DNA of 64,000 bases from Leptospira kanakyensis (GCF_004769235.1 NZ_RQFG01000018.1:248001-312000); one strand, 5' to 3'; counted from the first letter of the stretch, positions 24,976 to 36,582 are shown. The notes: generated by a model not told the origin, from the letters alone. Translations and numbers: made by a program.

Positions 24976-26451
24976 ATGACCCAAGCCACTCTAACACAAG
25001 CCCCAACTTCGGGAAAGGCTGTGATCCAAACAAAAAGTTTTACTCCATCCGATATTGATCGTATTTTCAAGGCGCAAAAGAAAAAGGCTTTGGAACTTCG
25101 TTTGTCGAATTTCAAAACAAGAATCACAAAACTCAAACAACTAAAGGCAGTTGTTCTCAAATACCAAAAAGAAATCCAAACGGCTCTGCATTCCGATTTT
25201 AAAAAATCAGCCGGAGAAGTGGACATTACTGAAATCCTTCCTACCATTGCAGAAATCAATGATGCCATCCGTCATGTGAAACATTGGATGCGGCCTAAGA
25301 ACGTAATGACTCCTCCCACCTTACTTGGAGCTACAAGTCGCATCGTATATGAACCTAAGGGAGTTTGCCTTATCATTGCTCCGTGGAATTATCCTTTCCA
25401 CCTAGCAATTGCTCCACTTGCGGCTGCGATTGCTGCTGGAAATACGATTATGTTAAAACCTTCTGAGTTTACACCGCACACTGCTGATGTCATTAAAGCA
25501 ATGTTAAGTGAAGTTTTTGCTGAAGACGAAGTGGCAGTTTTTGAAGGTGATGTATCTGTTGCTACGGCATTACTCGAAGTTCCTTTTGATCATATCTTTT
25601 TTACTGGTTCCACTCCAGTTGGTAAAATTGTTATGACTGCTGCTGCAAAAAATCTAACTAGCGTCACTTTAGAGTTAGGTGGCAAGTCACCATCTATCGT
25701 TGCGGAAGATGCTGATTTAAAAGTGGCTGCCGAAAGAATCATGTGGGGAAAATTTCTGAACGCAGGACAAACCTGTGTGGCACCGGATTATCTTCTGATT
25801 CCAGAATCAAAAGTAGAAGAATTTGTTAAAAATGCCAAGGAAACAACTGAAAGTTTTTTTAAATCCAAACCAGAAAACTTTACTGCGAGCCCAGACTTTT
25901 GTCGTATCGTAAACGCTAAAAATTTCAGCAGAGTATCTTCTTATGTTGATGATGCAGTGAAAAAAGGCGCAAAAATTGCTTATGGTGGAGAAGTAAGAAG
26001 TTCTGATAATTTCATTTCACCAACCATCCTTACAAACGTTTCTTTAGACGCACGTATTATGGAAGATGAAATTTTTGGACCACTCCTTCCGATTGTGACT
26101 TACAAAACTTTGGATGAAGCCATCCAGATCATCAATGAGAGACCAAAACCATTGGCTTTGTATATTTTCACCAAAAAAAGAAGTACATCCAAATATGTGA
26201 TCAAAAGAACAAGTTCTGGTGGAACTGTTATCAATGACGTCATCCTTCACTTGGTAAATTCAAATCTTCCATTTGGTGGAGTGAATCATTCAGGTCATGG
26301 TAGTTATCACGGACTTTTTGGATTCAAAACTTTTTCACATGAAAGATCTGTTTTACAAACTCCTAAGGCATCTATCGCAAAACTAATGTATCCACCTTAC
26401 TCTAGTTTTGTGAGATTTATTGTGAAGTTTACAACTAAATTCTTCGTTTAG
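24976..26451 (+). CDS. Aldehyde dehydrogenase, class 3/fatty-aldehyde type
   Basis: NAD(P)-dependent oxidation of an aldehyde to its acid is predicted. Family motifs: APWNYPFHL at the cofactor site, [10 protein letters not shown] as the nucleotide loop, LELGGKSP with the general-base Glu, and [11 protein letters not shown] with the catalytic Cys, then EIFGPLLPI. At 491 residues with a hydrophobic C-terminal tail ([20 protein letters not shown]), it resembles membrane-associated fatty aldehyde dehydrogenases, so a long-chain aldehyde is the likely substrate. The gene is transcribed alone between the structured leader and a terminator, and translation may be controlled by the leader. Confidence 0.88.
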   Translation: MTQATLTQAPTSGKAVIQTKSFTPSDIDRIFKAQKKKALELRLSNFKTRITKLKQLKAVVLKYQKEIQTALHSDFKKSAGEVDITEILPTIAEINDAIRHVKHWMRPKNVMTPPTLLGATSRIVYEPKGVCLIIAPWNYPFHLAIAPLAAAIAAGNTIMLKPSEFTPHTADVIKAMLSEVFAEDEVAVFEGDVSVATALLEVPFDHIFFTGSTPVGKIVMTAAAKNLTSVTLELGGKSPSIVAEDADLKVAAERIMWGKFLNAGQTCVAPDYLLIPESKVEEFVKNAKETTESFFKSKPENFTASPDFCRIVNAKNFSRVSSYVDDAVKKGAKIAYGGEVRSSDNFISPTILTNVSLDARIMEDEIFGPLLPIVTYKTLDEAIQIINERPKPLALYIFTKKRSTSKYVIKRTSSGGTVINDVILHLVNSNLPFGGVNHSGHGSYHGLFGFKTFSHERSVLQTPKASIAKLMYPPYSSFVRFIVKFTTKFFV

Positions 26452-26470
26452 TTTTTATTCACTAGAGAAA

Positions 26471-26515
26471 ACAAACACTCCCTGGGTAAAACCAAAGAGT
26501 GTTTTGTTAATTTTG
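26471..26515 (+). terminator. Rho-independent terminator after aldehyde dehydrogenase
   Basis: The arms ACAAACACTC (26471-26480) and GAGTGTTTTGT (26497-26507) pair with a single bulge and are followed by the T-rich TTAATTTT. It lies 20 bp after the stop codon. The gap to the next gene (26452-26641) holds otherwise only the inverted repeat at 26582. Confidence 0.65.
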
Positions 26516-26581
26516 CTACAAATTTATCGCTCTTTCTATCCAATCCTACCTATACTTGTTTTTTAGAAATTACTGATAAAT

Positions 26582-26599
26582 ATCAATTCCTAAATTGAT
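26582..26599. promoter_or_regulatory. Inverted repeat upstream of the double hemerythrin gene
   Basis: ATCAAT and ATTGAT flank a 6-bp spacer about 45 bp before the start codon. The half-sites are those of an FNR box but in the opposite (everted) order, so this is not a normal FNR site. It could be an operator for another dimeric regulator. I see no convincing -10 at a standard distance. Confidence 0.3.
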
Positions 26600-26641
26600 T
26601 CTAATTCGTGACACCATCGTGATGACTATTTTTCTGGGATT

Positions 26642-27745
26642 ATGCAGAAGGATTACTCCGCGCATTTCGATTCCTTAAGAATCACTTGGTTAAGTGAACC
26701 ATTCCATCTCGGAATCCCTATCATTGACTTACAACATGTTTGGTTGGTTCATATTATCTTGGAATTGGAAGAAACGATCGTGGAATCTGAAAAAGATGGA
26801 TCCGATGTGGATGTTCATTCTTCCTTTCGAAAGGCATTGGACTATGTTGCGGAACATTTTACCTTAGAAGAAGATATTTTAGAGCATTTTAACTATCCAA
26901 AATACAAAGAACATGTTCAGGGGCATCGCCAATTTGTAGAACGATTAACTGAAAAATATTACGAAGCAAAAAATAATCAAATGGCAGCTTTGGGTATTCT
27001 ACAAATCCTAAAAAAATGGTTATTTCAACATATCTTACATGATGACACCGATTATGCTGAATTTTTTAAAGCAAGTGGTATTGATTTAAAATCTTACTGT
27101 AATGAAATATTAAAATCTGGTAAATATCCAATTTCCAAAGAACAACTTTTGATATACCAAAATATTGTGCAAGTGGATACAACTCACATCAATTTACATG
27201 AACAATCCATTGATATCATTCAGGAAATTAGAAACATTTGGAAAACATATAATTTGTCTACGGGAATTCCTATCATTGACTTACAACATGTTTGGCTTTT
27301 AAAAATGATTGTTGAGTTGGACAACTCGTTGAAGTTAGGTGATGGTTCCAGTGAAACTTTCCATCGGGTGATAGCCGCCGCCATCGAATACACAAAAGAC
27401 CATTTTAGTGTAGAAGACAAAATCATGAGATACTTTCGATATACGGATGTGGTGCAACATATGAACCAACACAAACGTTTTATCGAATTTATCAAAATGA
27501 GAAATGATGAATTCAAATTAGGAAATCCGCGCGCCGGTTTGCATTTGGTGCAAGACCTTAGGAATTGGCTTTTGTCTCATATTGCCCTAGAGGATAAAAA
27601 AATTGGAATTGCCTTTGAGGCCCGTGTGCGGGATCTTTCTGAGTTTACTAAAAAACTGCACCAAACTGGCGAAATCAGCATTTCTCGGGAGCAAAAAAAC
27701 CTCTATAAATTGGTCATGCAATCTGCCCCAGACCCTCTCGATTGA
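26642..27745 (+). CDS. Tandem bacteriohemerythrin protein
   Basis: Two complete hemerythrin domains lie in 367 residues. Both begin with the near-identical GIPIIDLQHVWL. Di-iron ligands are visible in each: domain 1 has DLQH, AEHFTLEE, HVQGHRQF and QHILHDDTDY; domain 2 has DLQH, KDHFSVED, HMNQHKRF and SHIALEDK. Such proteins bind O2 or NO reversibly and act as sensors, stores or iron-repair helpers. No signal peptide or membrane helix is seen, so it should be cytoplasmic. The duplication looks old because the domains have diverged outside the ligands. Its presence near the NO reductase locus fits an NO/O2 role, but no shared operator was found. Confidence 0.88.
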   Translation: MQKDYSAHFDSLRITWLSEPFHLGIPIIDLQHVWLVHIILELEETIVESEKDGSDVDVHSSFRKALDYVAEHFTLEEDILEHFNYPKYKEHVQGHRQFVERLTEKYYEAKNNQMAALGILQILKKWLFQHILHDDTDYAEFFKASGIDLKSYCNEILKSGKYPISKEQLLIYQNIVQVDTTHINLHEQSIDIIQEIRNIWKTYNLSTGIPIIDLQHVWLLKMIVELDNSLKLGDGSSETFHRVIAAAIEYTKDHFSVEDKIMRYFRYTDVVQHMNQHKRFIEFIKMRNDEFKLGNPRAGLHLVQDLRNWLLSHIALEDKKIGIAFEARVRDLSEFTKKLHQTGEISISREQKNLYKLVMQSAPDPLD

Positions 27746-27804
27746 TTTCCCTCGGAAATTGAATTGCCAGGTTCATTTTCCGGGAAAATCCTGTTATCAA
27801 ACCC

Positions 27805-29268
27805 ATGGAATACGAAGTCATCATCGGTCTGGAAGTTCACGTCCAGCTCAACACTCTATCAAAAATATTTTCCACAGCTACAAATGAATTCGGTGGTAGC
27901 CCCAACACTCATATTTCTACACTTTGTGTCGCTTTGCCCGGCACCTTGCCAGTGTTAAATGAAGTCGTTTTAGAAAAAGCAGTGCGTGCAGGAGTGGCCC
28001 TTGGATGTGAAATCACAAGGTTTACAAAATTTGATCGTAAAAATTATTTTTACCCGGACTTACCAAAAGGTTATCAGATTTCTCAGTTTGATAAACCCTA
28101 TGCAACACAAGGTGGAGTTTATATCAAATTAAAAGGGGAAACAGAAGAAAAATTCATTCCCCTCACAAGAATTCATATGGAAGAAGATGCTGGAAAACTA
28201 ATCCACTCTCATGATCCATCAATCAATCGTTCCTATGTAGATTACAACCGTGCAGGAACACCTCTGATCGAAATTGTATCGGAACCAGACATTCGTTCCT
28301 CCGATGAAGCTTATGTTTATTTGAACGAACTCAAAACAATCTTAAGATACATTCAAGTTTCTGATTGTAATATGGAAGAAGGATCCCTTCGTTGTGATGC
28401 AAACGTTTCCATCCGACCTAAAGGGGAAAAAGGATTTCGCACTCGTGTAGAAATTAAAAACCTAAACTCTTTTAAAGCAGTAAAACAAGCGATAGACTAT
28501 GAAATCGAATGGCAAAAGGATATGTATTCTCGTGGAGAAACATTCCGCCAAATGACAAAACTTTGGGATGCCACTCTACTTAAAACCATTCCTATGCGTT
28601 CCAAAGAAATGAGTCACGATTATCGTTATTTTCCAGAACCAGATCTTCCAACCATTCAAATTGCTGATTCCTTTATTGAAGACATTCGTAAATCATTGCC
28701 GGAACTTCCTAGACAAAAAAAGGAAAGATACAAAACGGAACTAGGTTTACCAGATTATGATGCGGAAGTGCTCACCAGCGAACGCGAAATAGCCGAATAT
28801 TTTGAACAAGCTCTCCTTGTTTCTGAAGATGCCAAAAAAACATCCAACTGGGTGAAAGATGAAATTCTTGGAATCGTAAACAAAGAAAATATTTCGATCC
28901 AAGAATTTGCCATTGATCCATTGCGCATTGGTAAACTTGTAAAACTCATTAATTCAGGTGAGATTACAGGAAAAATTGCAAAAACTATCTTTGAAGATAT
29001 GTTAACTTCCAAAGACCAACCAGAGACCATTGTGGAAACAAAAGGTTTGAAAGTAGTTCGTGATGACAAAGCACTGGAAGAAATTGTAATCCGTGTGATT
29101 GAATCACAACCAGAATCGGTGGAAGGTTGGAAAAACGGAAAAGACCGAGTTCTCGGTGCCATCGTTGGTGGTGTGATGAAAGAAACGAAAGGGAAAGCCG
29201 ATCCAAAACTTGTAAACGATTTGATCCTAACAAAATTAGGTCCACTCGGAGAGAAAAAGAAAGTTTAA
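27805..29268 (+). CDS. gatB: Aspartyl/glutamyl-tRNA amidotransferase subunit B
   Basis: GatB is the kinase/transamidase subunit that, with GatA and GatC, converts Glu-tRNA(Gln) or Asp-tRNA(Asn) to the amide form. The N-terminus [15 protein letters not shown] is the family signature. [41 protein letters not shown] and [11 protein letters not shown] follow in order, and the C-terminal tRNA-binding (YqeY-like) domain ends with [20 protein letters not shown]. The length of 487 is typical. gatA and gatC are not in this window. Its stop overlaps the convergent cobC stop by 4 nt. Confidence 0.96.
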   Translation: MEYEVIIGLEVHVQLNTLSKIFSTATNEFGGSPNTHISTLCVALPGTLPVLNEVVLEKAVRAGVALGCEITRFTKFDRKNYFYPDLPKGYQISQFDKPYATQGGVYIKLKGETEEKFIPLTRIHMEEDAGKLIHSHDPSINRSYVDYNRAGTPLIEIVSEPDIRSSDEAYVYLNELKTILRYIQVSDCNMEEGSLRCDANVSIRPKGEKGFRTRVEIKNLNSFKAVKQAIDYEIEWQKDMYSRGETFRQMTKLWDATLLKTIPMRSKEMSHDYRYFPEPDLPTIQIADSFIEDIRKSLPELPRQKKERYKTELGLPDYDAEVLTSEREIAEYFEQALLVSEDAKKTSNWVKDEILGIVNKENISIQEFAIDPLRIGKLVKLINSGEITGKIAKTIFEDMLTSKDQPETIVETKGLKVVRDDKALEEIVIRVIESQPESVEGWKNGKDRVLGAIVGGVMKETKGKADPKLVNDLILTKLGPLGEKKKV

Positions 29269-29858
29269 TCTAGTTCTAGTTTGTGGACAGAACCAAAGTC
29301 CACAGGTGATTTGAAGGCTTCTGCGTAAGGGATTCCGTGTTGTTTGCAAAGAGCAGCTCGGATTGTCCCTGAGTGACAAACAACAATCAGTGAGTTTAAG
29401 GATTTGTTGTTTGTTTTTTCCCAATTGATCCTCAAGGTTCCATCTTTTGTCCAATCCTTGACAAAAGAATCCATTCGAAAGATAAGATCAGTAAAAGCTT
29501 CTCCACCGGGAGTTTTTGCATGTACAAAGTCTTTCATCCAAGGGACTGTTTCTTTTCTTGGAATTTCTTCCCAAAGTTTTCCATCCCAATCTCCAAAATT
29601 CATTTCCCACAAACGTTCGTCAGTTGGAATTAGTGAATGATCTGTTGGTGAAAAATTGTATTTGGATAATAACGCCGCAGAAAGTTTGAGAGCTCTCGGT
29701 GCTGGACTGGAAAGGAAAAGGTCAAATGTAGATGGTAAATAAGAAAATGTGGAATCAGCTGTATCCTCTACAGGATATTTGAGAGGAAAGTCAGTACGAC
29801 CGTAACAAGTTCCTTTCGGAGCAGTGGTCTCTGGGTGGCGAATTAAATAGAGATCCAT
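29265..29858 (-). CDS. cobC: Alpha-ribazole phosphatase-like histidine phosphatase
   Basis: CobC removes phosphate from alpha-ribazole-5'-phosphate or adenosylcobalamin phosphate in the last steps of B12 assembly. The catalytic phosphohistidine motif is [21 protein letters not shown], where RHPET replaces the common RHGET but GTCYGRTD is CobC-like. The second catalytic region is EMNFGDWDG, and [11 protein letters not shown] holds the second His. I start at ATG 29858, preceded by AGGAG; upstream frame is not needed. It is the last gene of a cobT-cobS-cobC unit and overlaps cobS by 16 bp. Confidence 0.85.
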   Translation of the reverse strand: MDLYLIRHPETTAPKGTCYGRTDFPLKYPVEDTADSTFSYLPSTFDLFLSSPAPRALKLSAALLSKYNFSPTDHSLIPTDERLWEMNFGDWDGKLWEEIPRKETVPWMKDFVHAKTPGGEAFTDLIFRMDSFVKDWTKDGTLRINWEKTNNKSLNSLIVVCHSGTIRAALCKQHGIPYAEAFKSPVDFGSVHKLELD

Positions 29859-30664
29859 AAAAATACTCCTGAAACCCAAATACAAGTTTCTACTACTTGT
29901 TGGACTGCTCCCAAACAATCTCCGGTAAATCCACCAATCCAACGTTTCATGAGTGAATACAAATAATACAAACAAGGAAGGATGAGGGCTAAACTTAGTA
30001 AAAATTTTGGATAAAGGTAGGTAAGAACAAAAAAAGGAATTCCACCAGAAAGACTTGCGAAGAAAGTTTGTGGCCAGGTGATTTCCTTTGCCATTGGTTT
30101 CGCATAACCTTCTTCTTTGGCATAGGGGAGTAATCTCATCATGAGAACCGAAAAAAAACGGCTAAGACTATGAGCAGAGATAAAATATAACCAAACCGAA
30201 ATTAGTTGGTTTTGTTTTCCAAATGAAATCTGATCCCAATGAATTTTTATATTTTGGAGTGAATCAGAGGCACCTAAAATTTTTAGAACGAGTAGAAGGG
30301 AAATTCCTGCGGCTCCAAAACTCCCTACACGACTATCTTTCATGATTCTCAGTATGTCTTCTCGTTTCCAACCACCGCCAATTCCATCACAAAAATCAGA
30401 AAACCCATCTTCATGAAATGCTCCAGTTAGGATTAACAAAAATCCAAGGGACAATACAAAGGAAACGGAAGGCCCGAGGAATGTATGAAAAATGGTGAAA
30501 ACGATCCATTGTAAGGATCCGAGTAGGATACCAACGGACGGCGAATACTTAATTGATTTATGTAACCATTCTTCTTTAAAACCAATCCATTTGGGCGAAG
30601 GAATTCTCGAAAGAAAAGATAAACAAACAAAGAATAGGCGAATTTCTGTTACGATTGTTTGCAT
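29843..30664 (-). CDS. cobS: Adenosylcobinamide-GDP ribazoletransferase
   Basis: CobS is the inner-membrane cobalamin synthase joining adenosylcobinamide-GDP with alpha-ribazole. The hallmark [19 protein letters not shown] followed by [12 protein letters not shown] is present near residues 80-120, with [14 protein letters not shown] at the N-terminus and about seven hydrophobic segments. The length of 273 is normal. It starts 7 bp after cobT. Confidence 0.94.
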   Translation of the reverse strand: MQTIVTEIRLFFVCLSFLSRIPSPKWIGFKEEWLHKSIKYSPSVGILLGSLQWIVFTIFHTFLGPSVSFVLSLGFLLILTGAFHEDGFSDFCDGIGGGWKREDILRIMKDSRVGSFGAAGISLLLVLKILGASDSLQNIKIHWDQISFGKQNQLISVWLYFISAHSLSRFFSVLMMRLLPYAKEEGYAKPMAKEITWPQTFFASLSGGIPFFVLTYLYPKFLLSLALILPCLYYLYSLMKRWIGGFTGDCLGAVQQVVETCIWVSGVFLWISI

Positions 30665-30671
30665 AGATAAA

Positions 30672-31727
30672 TTATTTTGAATCCGTATTACTTACTCCGG
30701 CATCGGCAAAGGATGCCATTTCGTTTAGAAATTTTACACTTAGTTCAATGAGTGGATACGCGGCGAGTGCACCACTTCCTTCTCCTAAACGAAGGTTGAG
30801 TCTAAGGAGTGGTCTTTGTTTCCAATGATCCAATACGACAGTATGCCCTTCTTCTTCGGATAGGTGGGAAAAAATGGCATAGTCTTTGACAGTTGGGTTT
30901 AGTGCAAAAGCAATTGCAAATGCGGCTGTGGAAATAAAACCATCGACTACAAAAGTTTTTCTATGTGCTGCTGCTCCGATCATAGCCCCGGACATCATAC
31001 CAATTTCAAAACCACCAAATTCAGAAAGTATTTCTAATGGATCTTTTAGTTTTCCAGTTCTATTGAATGCTTCAGAAAGAATTTTAAATTTATTTTCTTT
31101 TCCGCTGTTATTGAGTCCAGTTCCCCTTCCAACAAGTTTTCTAAGTGGAATGTCTGTTAAATGCGATAAGATGAGAGATGCTGAAGATGTGTTGCCAATC
31201 CCCATTTCACCAAATAAAAATATATTGGTTGATTCGTATTTTGTTTCGTTTATGAGTTCTACACCACTTAAAATTGTCTCTTTAGCTTCTTCCAATGACA
31301 TCGCTTTTGATTTTAAAAAGTTGGAAGTTCCTTTTCGGATTTTTCTTTCGGTTGGTTTTGGCGCATTCCCTTCCCAATCATGATCCACTCCCGCATCCAC
31401 AACTTCCATATCGATATGACTGTGTTTGGCGAAGACATTCGCACAGGCTCCACCTGATAAAAAATTTAACACCATCTGCCAGGTAACATCTTTTGGGTAT
31501 AAAGAAACTGGTTCTTCTGTGATTCCATGGTCTCCGGCAAAAAGGATGAGCTTTGGATTTTTTAACTCTGGGGAAGTGGTGTTTTGGATTTCCGCTAGTT
31601 GTAAGGCAAGGGTTTCCAAATCACCTAAGGAACCCAAAGGTTTGGTTTTGTTGTCTATTTTATTGCGGATGGACTTTCGCAAAACATCAGTTACAGGAGA
31701 AATGGAAGGTAGGGAAAATGGTGACAT
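30672..31727 (-). CDS. cobT: Nicotinate-nucleotide-dimethylbenzimidazole phosphoribosyltransferase
   Basis: CobT makes alpha-ribazole-5'-phosphate from nicotinate mononucleotide and dimethylbenzimidazole. Motifs include [75 protein letters not shown] and the catalytic-Glu segment [14 protein letters not shown]. The ATG at 31727 gives about 351 residues, the normal family length; an in-frame ATG at 31766 would add 13. Neither has a strong ribosome site. It heads the cobTSC unit, divergent from dnaE. I saw no cobalamin riboswitch in the short upstream gap. Confidence 0.94.
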   Translation of the reverse strand: MSPFSLPSISPVTDVLRKSIRNKIDNKTKPLGSLGDLETLALQLAEIQNTTSPELKNPKLILFAGDHGITEEPVSLYPKDVTWQMVLNFLSGGACANVFAKHSHIDMEVVDAGVDHDWEGNAPKPTERKIRKGTSNFLKSKAMSLEEAKETILSGVELINETKYESTNIFLFGEMGIGNTSSASLILSHLTDIPLRKLVGRGTGLNNSGKENKFKILSEAFNRTGKLKDPLEILSEFGGFEIGMMSGAMIGAAAHRKTFVVDGFISTAAFAIAFALNPTVKDYAIFSHLSEEEGHTVVLDHWKQRPLLRLNLRLGEGSGALAAYPLIELSVKFLNEMASFADAGVSNTDSK

Positions 31728-31889
31728 AAACAAAACCAATCTAAAAGAACCAGTATCGACTTCCATCGTTTTTGGGCTTGGACGGGACAGGGAGGTTTGG
31801 GAATTGGCAATTTGGGCCGAAAAAAACCGAAATTCTATCCTTGGGGCGCTTTACGTAGGAAGCCATTGGAGTTACTATGTCACCAAGCC

Positions 31890-34800
31890 ATGGAAGATTT
31901 CGCCCACCTTCACTTACATACTACCTATTCCATGCTCGACGGAGCCATACGGATCAGCGATCTCATGAAACGTGTGAAGGAACTTGGCATGAGTTCTGTC
32001 GCCATTACAGACCATGGGAACATGTATGGGGCCATTGAATTCTACAAAGAGGCCGTCAAACATGATGTTAAACCCATTATTGGTTGTGAGTTTTATGTAA
32101 CTCCTTCCAGAAGTGCCGAAACAGAGTTAGATGAAATTGCAGACGGTGGTGCTTATCATATCATCTTACTTTGTAAAAACGAAACGGGTTACAGAAACAT
32201 CATCAAATTAGCAAGTCGATCCTTTACGGAAGGTTTTTATCGCAAACCAAGGATTGATTACGATTTATTAGAACGACATAGTGAAGGTCTTGTTTGTTTG
32301 ACTGCTTGTCTTGCCGGAGAAGTCAACCGAAAGATCTTAGAAGGCAAAGAAGATAAAGCGTATGCGTTAGCTGGTAAATTACATGAAATTTTTCGCAAAG
32401 AAGATTTTTATTTAGAAATCCAAGACCATGGAATTCCGGAACAACGAACTGTGGCTGAAGCGGTTATGGGATTTTCCAAACGAACTGGAATTCCACTCGT
32501 TCTTACCAACGACTCTCACTTTTTAACAAAAGATGATAGAGAAGCGCAAGATATCTTACTTCGCATCGGTATGCGTAAAAACATCGATGATGAAATGCGA
32601 TTTGGATTTAATGATAATTTTTATGTAAAATCTCCCGCTGAAATGATCGGACTTTTCCCTGATCATACAGATGCATTTTATAATACCTTAGCCATTCGAG
32701 ATAAATGTTCTCTTAACTTTCAATTTGGAAATCCCTTATTACCTCCTTTTGAAGTACCAGCAGGTTTTGATACCGATAGTTATTTAGAAAAACTGGTGTG
32801 GGAAGGAATCAAAGAAAAATACCAAGAGATCACTCCTATTGTAAAAGAAAGAACAGAGTATGAGATGCAGACGATTCGAAATATGCATTTTGCCGGATAC
32901 TTTCTCATTGTTCAGGATTATATTAACTTTGCAAGAAGAGCTGGAATCCCAGTGGGCCCAGGACGAGGTTCTGCTGCAGGATCAATCATTGCATACGCGC
33001 TTGGAATTACAAACGTAGATCCCATTCGTTATAACTTGCTTTTTGAAAGATTTCTCAATCCTGATAGAAAGGATATGCCCGATATTGATACGGATTTTTG
33101 TGTAGAAAGACGAGAAGAAGTAATTAATTACATCAAACATCGGTATGGTGAGAACCGTGTGGGACAAATCATCACCTTTGGATCTCTTGCTGCAAAAGCG
33201 GCGATCAAAGACGTGGCTCGAGTATTTAATGTTCCATTTTCAGAAGTAAACGAGATGAGTAAATTGTTTCCCAAAAAATTGGGAATTACCATCCAGGAAG
33301 CTGTTGATACATCCAAAGATCTTAAAGACATTGCCGAAAAATCTGATATAAACAAAAAAGTTTTTTATATTGCTCAGAAGTTAGAGGGTAACTACCGTCA
33401 GGTGGGAAGGCATGCTGCAGGTGTTGTGATTGCACCAACGGCCCTCGAAGAAATTGTTCCATTGTCCACGGTCAGTGAACCTGGTAGAGATGGTCGTTCC
33501 ATTGTCACTCAGTACGATAAAAATATGTCGGAACAAGTGGGACTGATCAAAATGGATATTTTAGGTTTAAAAAACTTAACTACCATCCATCATGCAACCA
33601 AACTCATCGAAAAACGTCATGGGATCTTACTTGATTTAGATAAAATTCCGCTCGATGATCCGGCCACATTTAGTTTGTTACGAAAGGCAAATGTACTTGG
33701 GATATTCCAGTTGGATTCTTCTTCTGGAATTCGTGATCTTTTTGCCAAAGCACAAGTACAAAAATTTGAAGAGATTGCCGCCTTGCTTGCGTTATATCGT
33801 CCAGGTCCAATGGGATCGGGGATGTTGGATGACTATTTAGATCGTAAAAACGGGAAAAAGAAAGTTGTTTTTCCGCATGAAAGTTTAGCAGAAGTTTTGG
33901 GCGAAACCTACGGAGTGGTTGTTTACCAAGAGCAGGTAATGGGTATTTCACGAATTATGGGTGGATACTCGGTGGGAGATTCGGATGTTCTTCGTAAGGC
34001 GATGGCCAAAAAAGACAAATCTAAACTTCCAGCATTAAAAGAGAAGTTTGTGAAAGGTGCGATCGAAAAAAAGATCAACGAAAAACTTGCCATAGAACTT
34101 TTTGAACAGTTAGAAAAATTTGGTGAGTATGGATTTAATAAATCTCACTCAGTGGCTTATGCATTTGTCACTTACCAAACTGCTTTTTTAAAAGCCAATT
34201 ATTCTATTGAATACTTAACAGCTCTATTATCTGGAGATCATTCAAAAATCACCGATGTTGTGAAATACATCAACAACGCTAAGGAAATGGGGATACGCAT
34301 TTTAGGACCTGATGTCAAAGAATCAGGAATCTCTTTTGAAATCACTGATGATAAAACCGTAAGATTTGGTTTGTCCTCTATCAAAGGTGTGGGAGAACTT
34401 GCTGCTGAAAATATCATTTCCAATCGAAAATCCATCGGTGGGTACAAACAACTTGGTGACTTCACCAAAAAATTGGATACAAGACTTGCTAACAAAAAAG
34501 TACTCGAGTCCCTTGCGCAAGGTGGTGCTTTCGATTCCTTTGGTTATACACGAAAAACAGTTTTTGAATCTACTGATATCATTCTAAGTTACTCTAATAA
34601 AAAACAGGCGGAAGAAAAAGAAGGCCAGTTTTCTTTGTTTGGTGGTGCCAATGGCGGAGGGGAAGAGGAACTGAATCTTCCAAAAGATGGACTTGAGTGG
34701 AATGGTGATGAGTTACTCAAAAGAGAAAAGGAAACAACTGGACTTTATTTGTCAGGCCACCCCCTAGATAAATTTACAGAACAATTAAAAACTCTAAAAC

Positions 34801-35387
34801 CGACTACCATAGAAAACTTAGAAGAGGTTCGTCCCAAATCAAAGGTAGAAATCGCTGGAGTTCTTTCTAAAAAAGTAGTCAAACTCACTAAGAAAAAAGA
34901 AGAGTTTGTGAACTTTATGTTGGAAGACCAAACCGGCGAAATTGAGTGTGTGGCTTTTCCTAAAACTTATGCCGAATTCAAACATTTATTCACAGAAGAC
35001 AATACAGTTTTTATCAGAGGGATTTTAGAACGCCTAGATGCCGACGAATCAGAGTTAAAAGGTCAGATCATTGTCAATAAACTCGAGGAACTAAATTCGG
35101 TTACCATCGAAAAGAAAATGGAAAAAACACTCCATTTAACAATCAACATGATGGATGAAAAAAATAGAGATGTGATTTTGAAATTACAAGATGTTCTTTC
35201 CGTACATCGTGGTGCGTCTTCTGTGTTCTTCCATCTGATTGGAAATGGGGATGAAAAAAAAGTCATTCGTGCTCATGATCATTTTTCGATAGATATTACT
35301 CCTGATCTGATGAAGATGTTAACCGACATACTTGGAAAAGGAACAGTTCGTTATACCGTTGGTGAAGAAGTAAGAGTTTACGGATAA
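31890..35387 (+). CDS. dnaE: DNA polymerase III alpha subunit
   Basis: This is the replicative polymerase catalytic subunit. The N-terminal PHP domain keeps its metal-site motif ([13 protein letters not shown], then [13 protein letters not shown]). The polymerase core shows [18 protein letters not shown] and the catalytic [12 protein letters not shown] acids, then [11 protein letters not shown]. The helix-hairpin region, beta-clamp-type QFSLFGG and a C-terminal OB fold ([12 protein letters not shown]) follow. I place the start at ATG 31890, giving [14 protein letters not shown], because PHP domains begin there; TTG 31866 with AGGAAG upstream is an alternative. Length about 1165 residues. An AraC-type regulator follows within 5 bp. 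Confidence 0.96.
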   Translation: MEDFAHLHLHTTYSMLDGAIRISDLMKRVKELGMSSVAITDHGNMYGAIEFYKEAVKHDVKPIIGCEFYVTPSRSAETELDEIADGGAYHIILLCKNETGYRNIIKLASRSFTEGFYRKPRIDYDLLERHSEGLVCLTACLAGEVNRKILEGKEDKAYALAGKLHEIFRKEDFYLEIQDHGIPEQRTVAEAVMGFSKRTGIPLVLTNDSHFLTKDDREAQDILLRIGMRKNIDDEMRFGFNDNFYVKSPAEMIGLFPDHTDAFYNTLAIRDKCSLNFQFGNPLLPPFEVPAGFDTDSYLEKLVWEGIKEKYQEITPIVKERTEYEMQTIRNMHFAGYFLIVQDYINFARRAGIPVGPGRGSAAGSIIAYALGITNVDPIRYNLLFERFLNPDRKDMPDIDTDFCVERREEVINYIKHRYGENRVGQIITFGSLAAKAAIKDVARVFNVPFSEVNEMSKLFPKKLGITIQEAVDTSKDLKDIAEKSDINKKVFYIAQKLEGNYRQVGRHAAGVVIAPTALEEIVPLSTVSEPGRDGRSIVTQYDKNMSEQVGLIKMDILGLKNLTTIHHATKLIEKRHGILLDLDKIPLDDPATFSLLRKANVLGIFQLDSSSGIRDLFAKAQVQKFEEIAALLALYRPGPMGSGMLDDYLDRKNGKKKVVFPHESLAEVLGETYGVVVYQEQVMGISRIMGGYSVGDSDVLRKAMAKKDKSKLPALKEKFVKGAIEKKINEKLAIELFEQLEKFGEYGFNKSHSVAYAFVTYQTAFLKANYSIEYLTALLSGDHSKITDVVKYINNAKEMGIRILGPDVKESGISFEITDDKTVRFGLSSIKGVGELAAENIISNRKSIGGYKQLGDFTKKLDTRLANKKVLESLAQGGAFDSFGYTRKTVFESTDIILSYSNKKQAEEKEGQFSLFGGANGGGEEELNLPKDGLEWNGDELLKREKETTGLYLSGHPLDKFTEQLKTLKPTTIENLEEVRPKSKVEIAGVLSKKVVKLTKKKEEFVNFMLEDQTGEIECVAFPKTYAEFKHLFTEDNTVFIRGILERLDADESELKGQIIVNKLEELNSVTIEKKMEKTLHLTINMMDEKNRDVILKLQDVLSVHRGASSVFFHLIGNGDEKKVIRAHDHFSIDITPDLMKMLTDILGKGTVRYTVGEEVRVYG

Positions 35388-35392
35388 AAATT

Positions 35393-36493
35393 GTGGAGGG
35401 TAACTCTATATCCTTAAACTTACTACTCGAGTTTCTTTGGATGGGATCTGGCTCTGTATTTTGTTTGATCTGGTCACTTTCTAATTTAATTCAAAATCGA
35501 AAGGTATCTGGATTTGTCTGGTCTTTTATTCTATTTTCCACTGGGCTATGGTTACTCACCGGCGCATTTATGTTCACCGGGTTTTATAAATACTTTCCAT
35601 CCATTACACTTGTTCATATTCCCTTTGTATTTCTATCTTCTACATTACTCTATTTGTATTTAGAATATTTGTTTTTGGAAAAACAAATTCAAATTAAGAT
35701 TTATCATTTTTTTCCGGCAATCATCGCAATTTTCTTTTTGATTCCATTTTATTCAGAATCGGATCCGAAACGATTGGAGTTTTTAGAACAATTGACCCAA
35801 ACAGAATATGGGTCTGTGATCGTTGGTTTGAATTTTGGAATTAAACTTTCTATCTTGTTTTCCGTAGGATTATTTCTTTTGAAAGAATGGATACCAAATG
35901 TTAGGTTGTCTGTTTTCTTTTCTAAAAAAGCAATTTATTCTCTAATATTCATTCTTCTCATTTGGATTGATCTTTTGTTAGGAAGTATTGGATTCACTTT
36001 TCAAATTCCTTTTTTTCGTAAACTCAGTGCTTATCTGCTTCCGGTTTTAATGTATTTCTATTACTTTACCCGCGAACTTTGGACACCCTTTGTATCCGAT
36101 GTTCGTGATAGCATCCAAAGAAATAAATATGAAAAATCTAAATTGGTGTCGGTTCAATTAGAAACGATTGACCAAAGATTGTATGAACTAATGCGAGAAA
36201 AAGTGTATTGTGATGAAGACTTAAGCCTTTCCAAATTAGCAGAGATGGCAGAAGTCAAACCTGGTCAACTTTCGGAATACTTTCACAAACGATATGGGTT
36301 TGGATTTTATCAATACATCAATCAATATAGGATCGATGAGGCAAAACGTTTGTTATTGGAATCAGAAGAGAGATCGATTCTCTCCATTGCCGATTCTGTT
36401 GGTTTTAATTCTAAGTCAACTTTCAACCGTGTATTTTTGGAAACTGTTGGAGCCACACCAACGGAGTTTCGTAAACAATCAAAACTTAGTTAA
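35393..36493 (+). CDS. Membrane-anchored AraC family regulator
   Basis: The N-terminal 230 residues hold about seven hydrophobic helices. The C-terminal 110 residues are an AraC/XylS DNA-binding domain: LSKLAEMAEVKPGQLSEYFH as the first helix-turn-helix, then the SILSIADSVGFNSKSTFNRVF signature and the GATPTEFRK ending. It is thus a one-component membrane transcription factor, sensing through its membrane part. The start is uncertain: a GTG at 35393 just after dnaE, or ATG at 35441; a GGAGGG sits between them. The tight spacing suggests co-transcription with dnaE. The target is unknown. Confidence 0.82.
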   Translation: MEGNSISLNLLLEFLWMGSGSVFCLIWSLSNLIQNRKVSGFVWSFILFSTGLWLLTGAFMFTGFYKYFPSITLVHIPFVFLSSTLLYLYLEYLFLEKQIQIKIYHFFPAIIAIFFLIPFYSESDPKRLEFLEQLTQTEYGSVIVGLNFGIKLSILFSVGLFLLKEWIPNVRLSVFFSKKAIYSLIFILLIWIDLLLGSIGFTFQIPFFRKLSAYLLPVLMYFYYFTRELWTPFVSDVRDSIQRNKYEKSKLVSVQLETIDQRLYELMREKVYCDEDLSLSKLAEMAEVKPGQLSEYFHKRYGFGFYQYINQYRIDEAKRLLLESEERSILSIADSVGFNSKSTFNRVFLETVGATPTEFRKQSKLS

Positions 36494-36582
36494 ACTGATT
36501 TAAATTCTAAGTCTCAAAGAATTCGCCAAGACGACAGACTTAAAATTCTTAATTAAAATGGTTTTCGTAACGAGGAAATTCA

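Noticed and set aside
24822..25268. A 148-codon minus-strand ORF across the cyclase/aldehyde dehydrogenase junction
   Set aside because: It is antisense to two well-supported genes and to the structured leader, with no recognisable domain.
31728..31889. Cobalamin riboswitch upstream of cobT
   Set aside because: The gap to the divergent dnaE is too short for the full element, and I saw no convincing B12 box.
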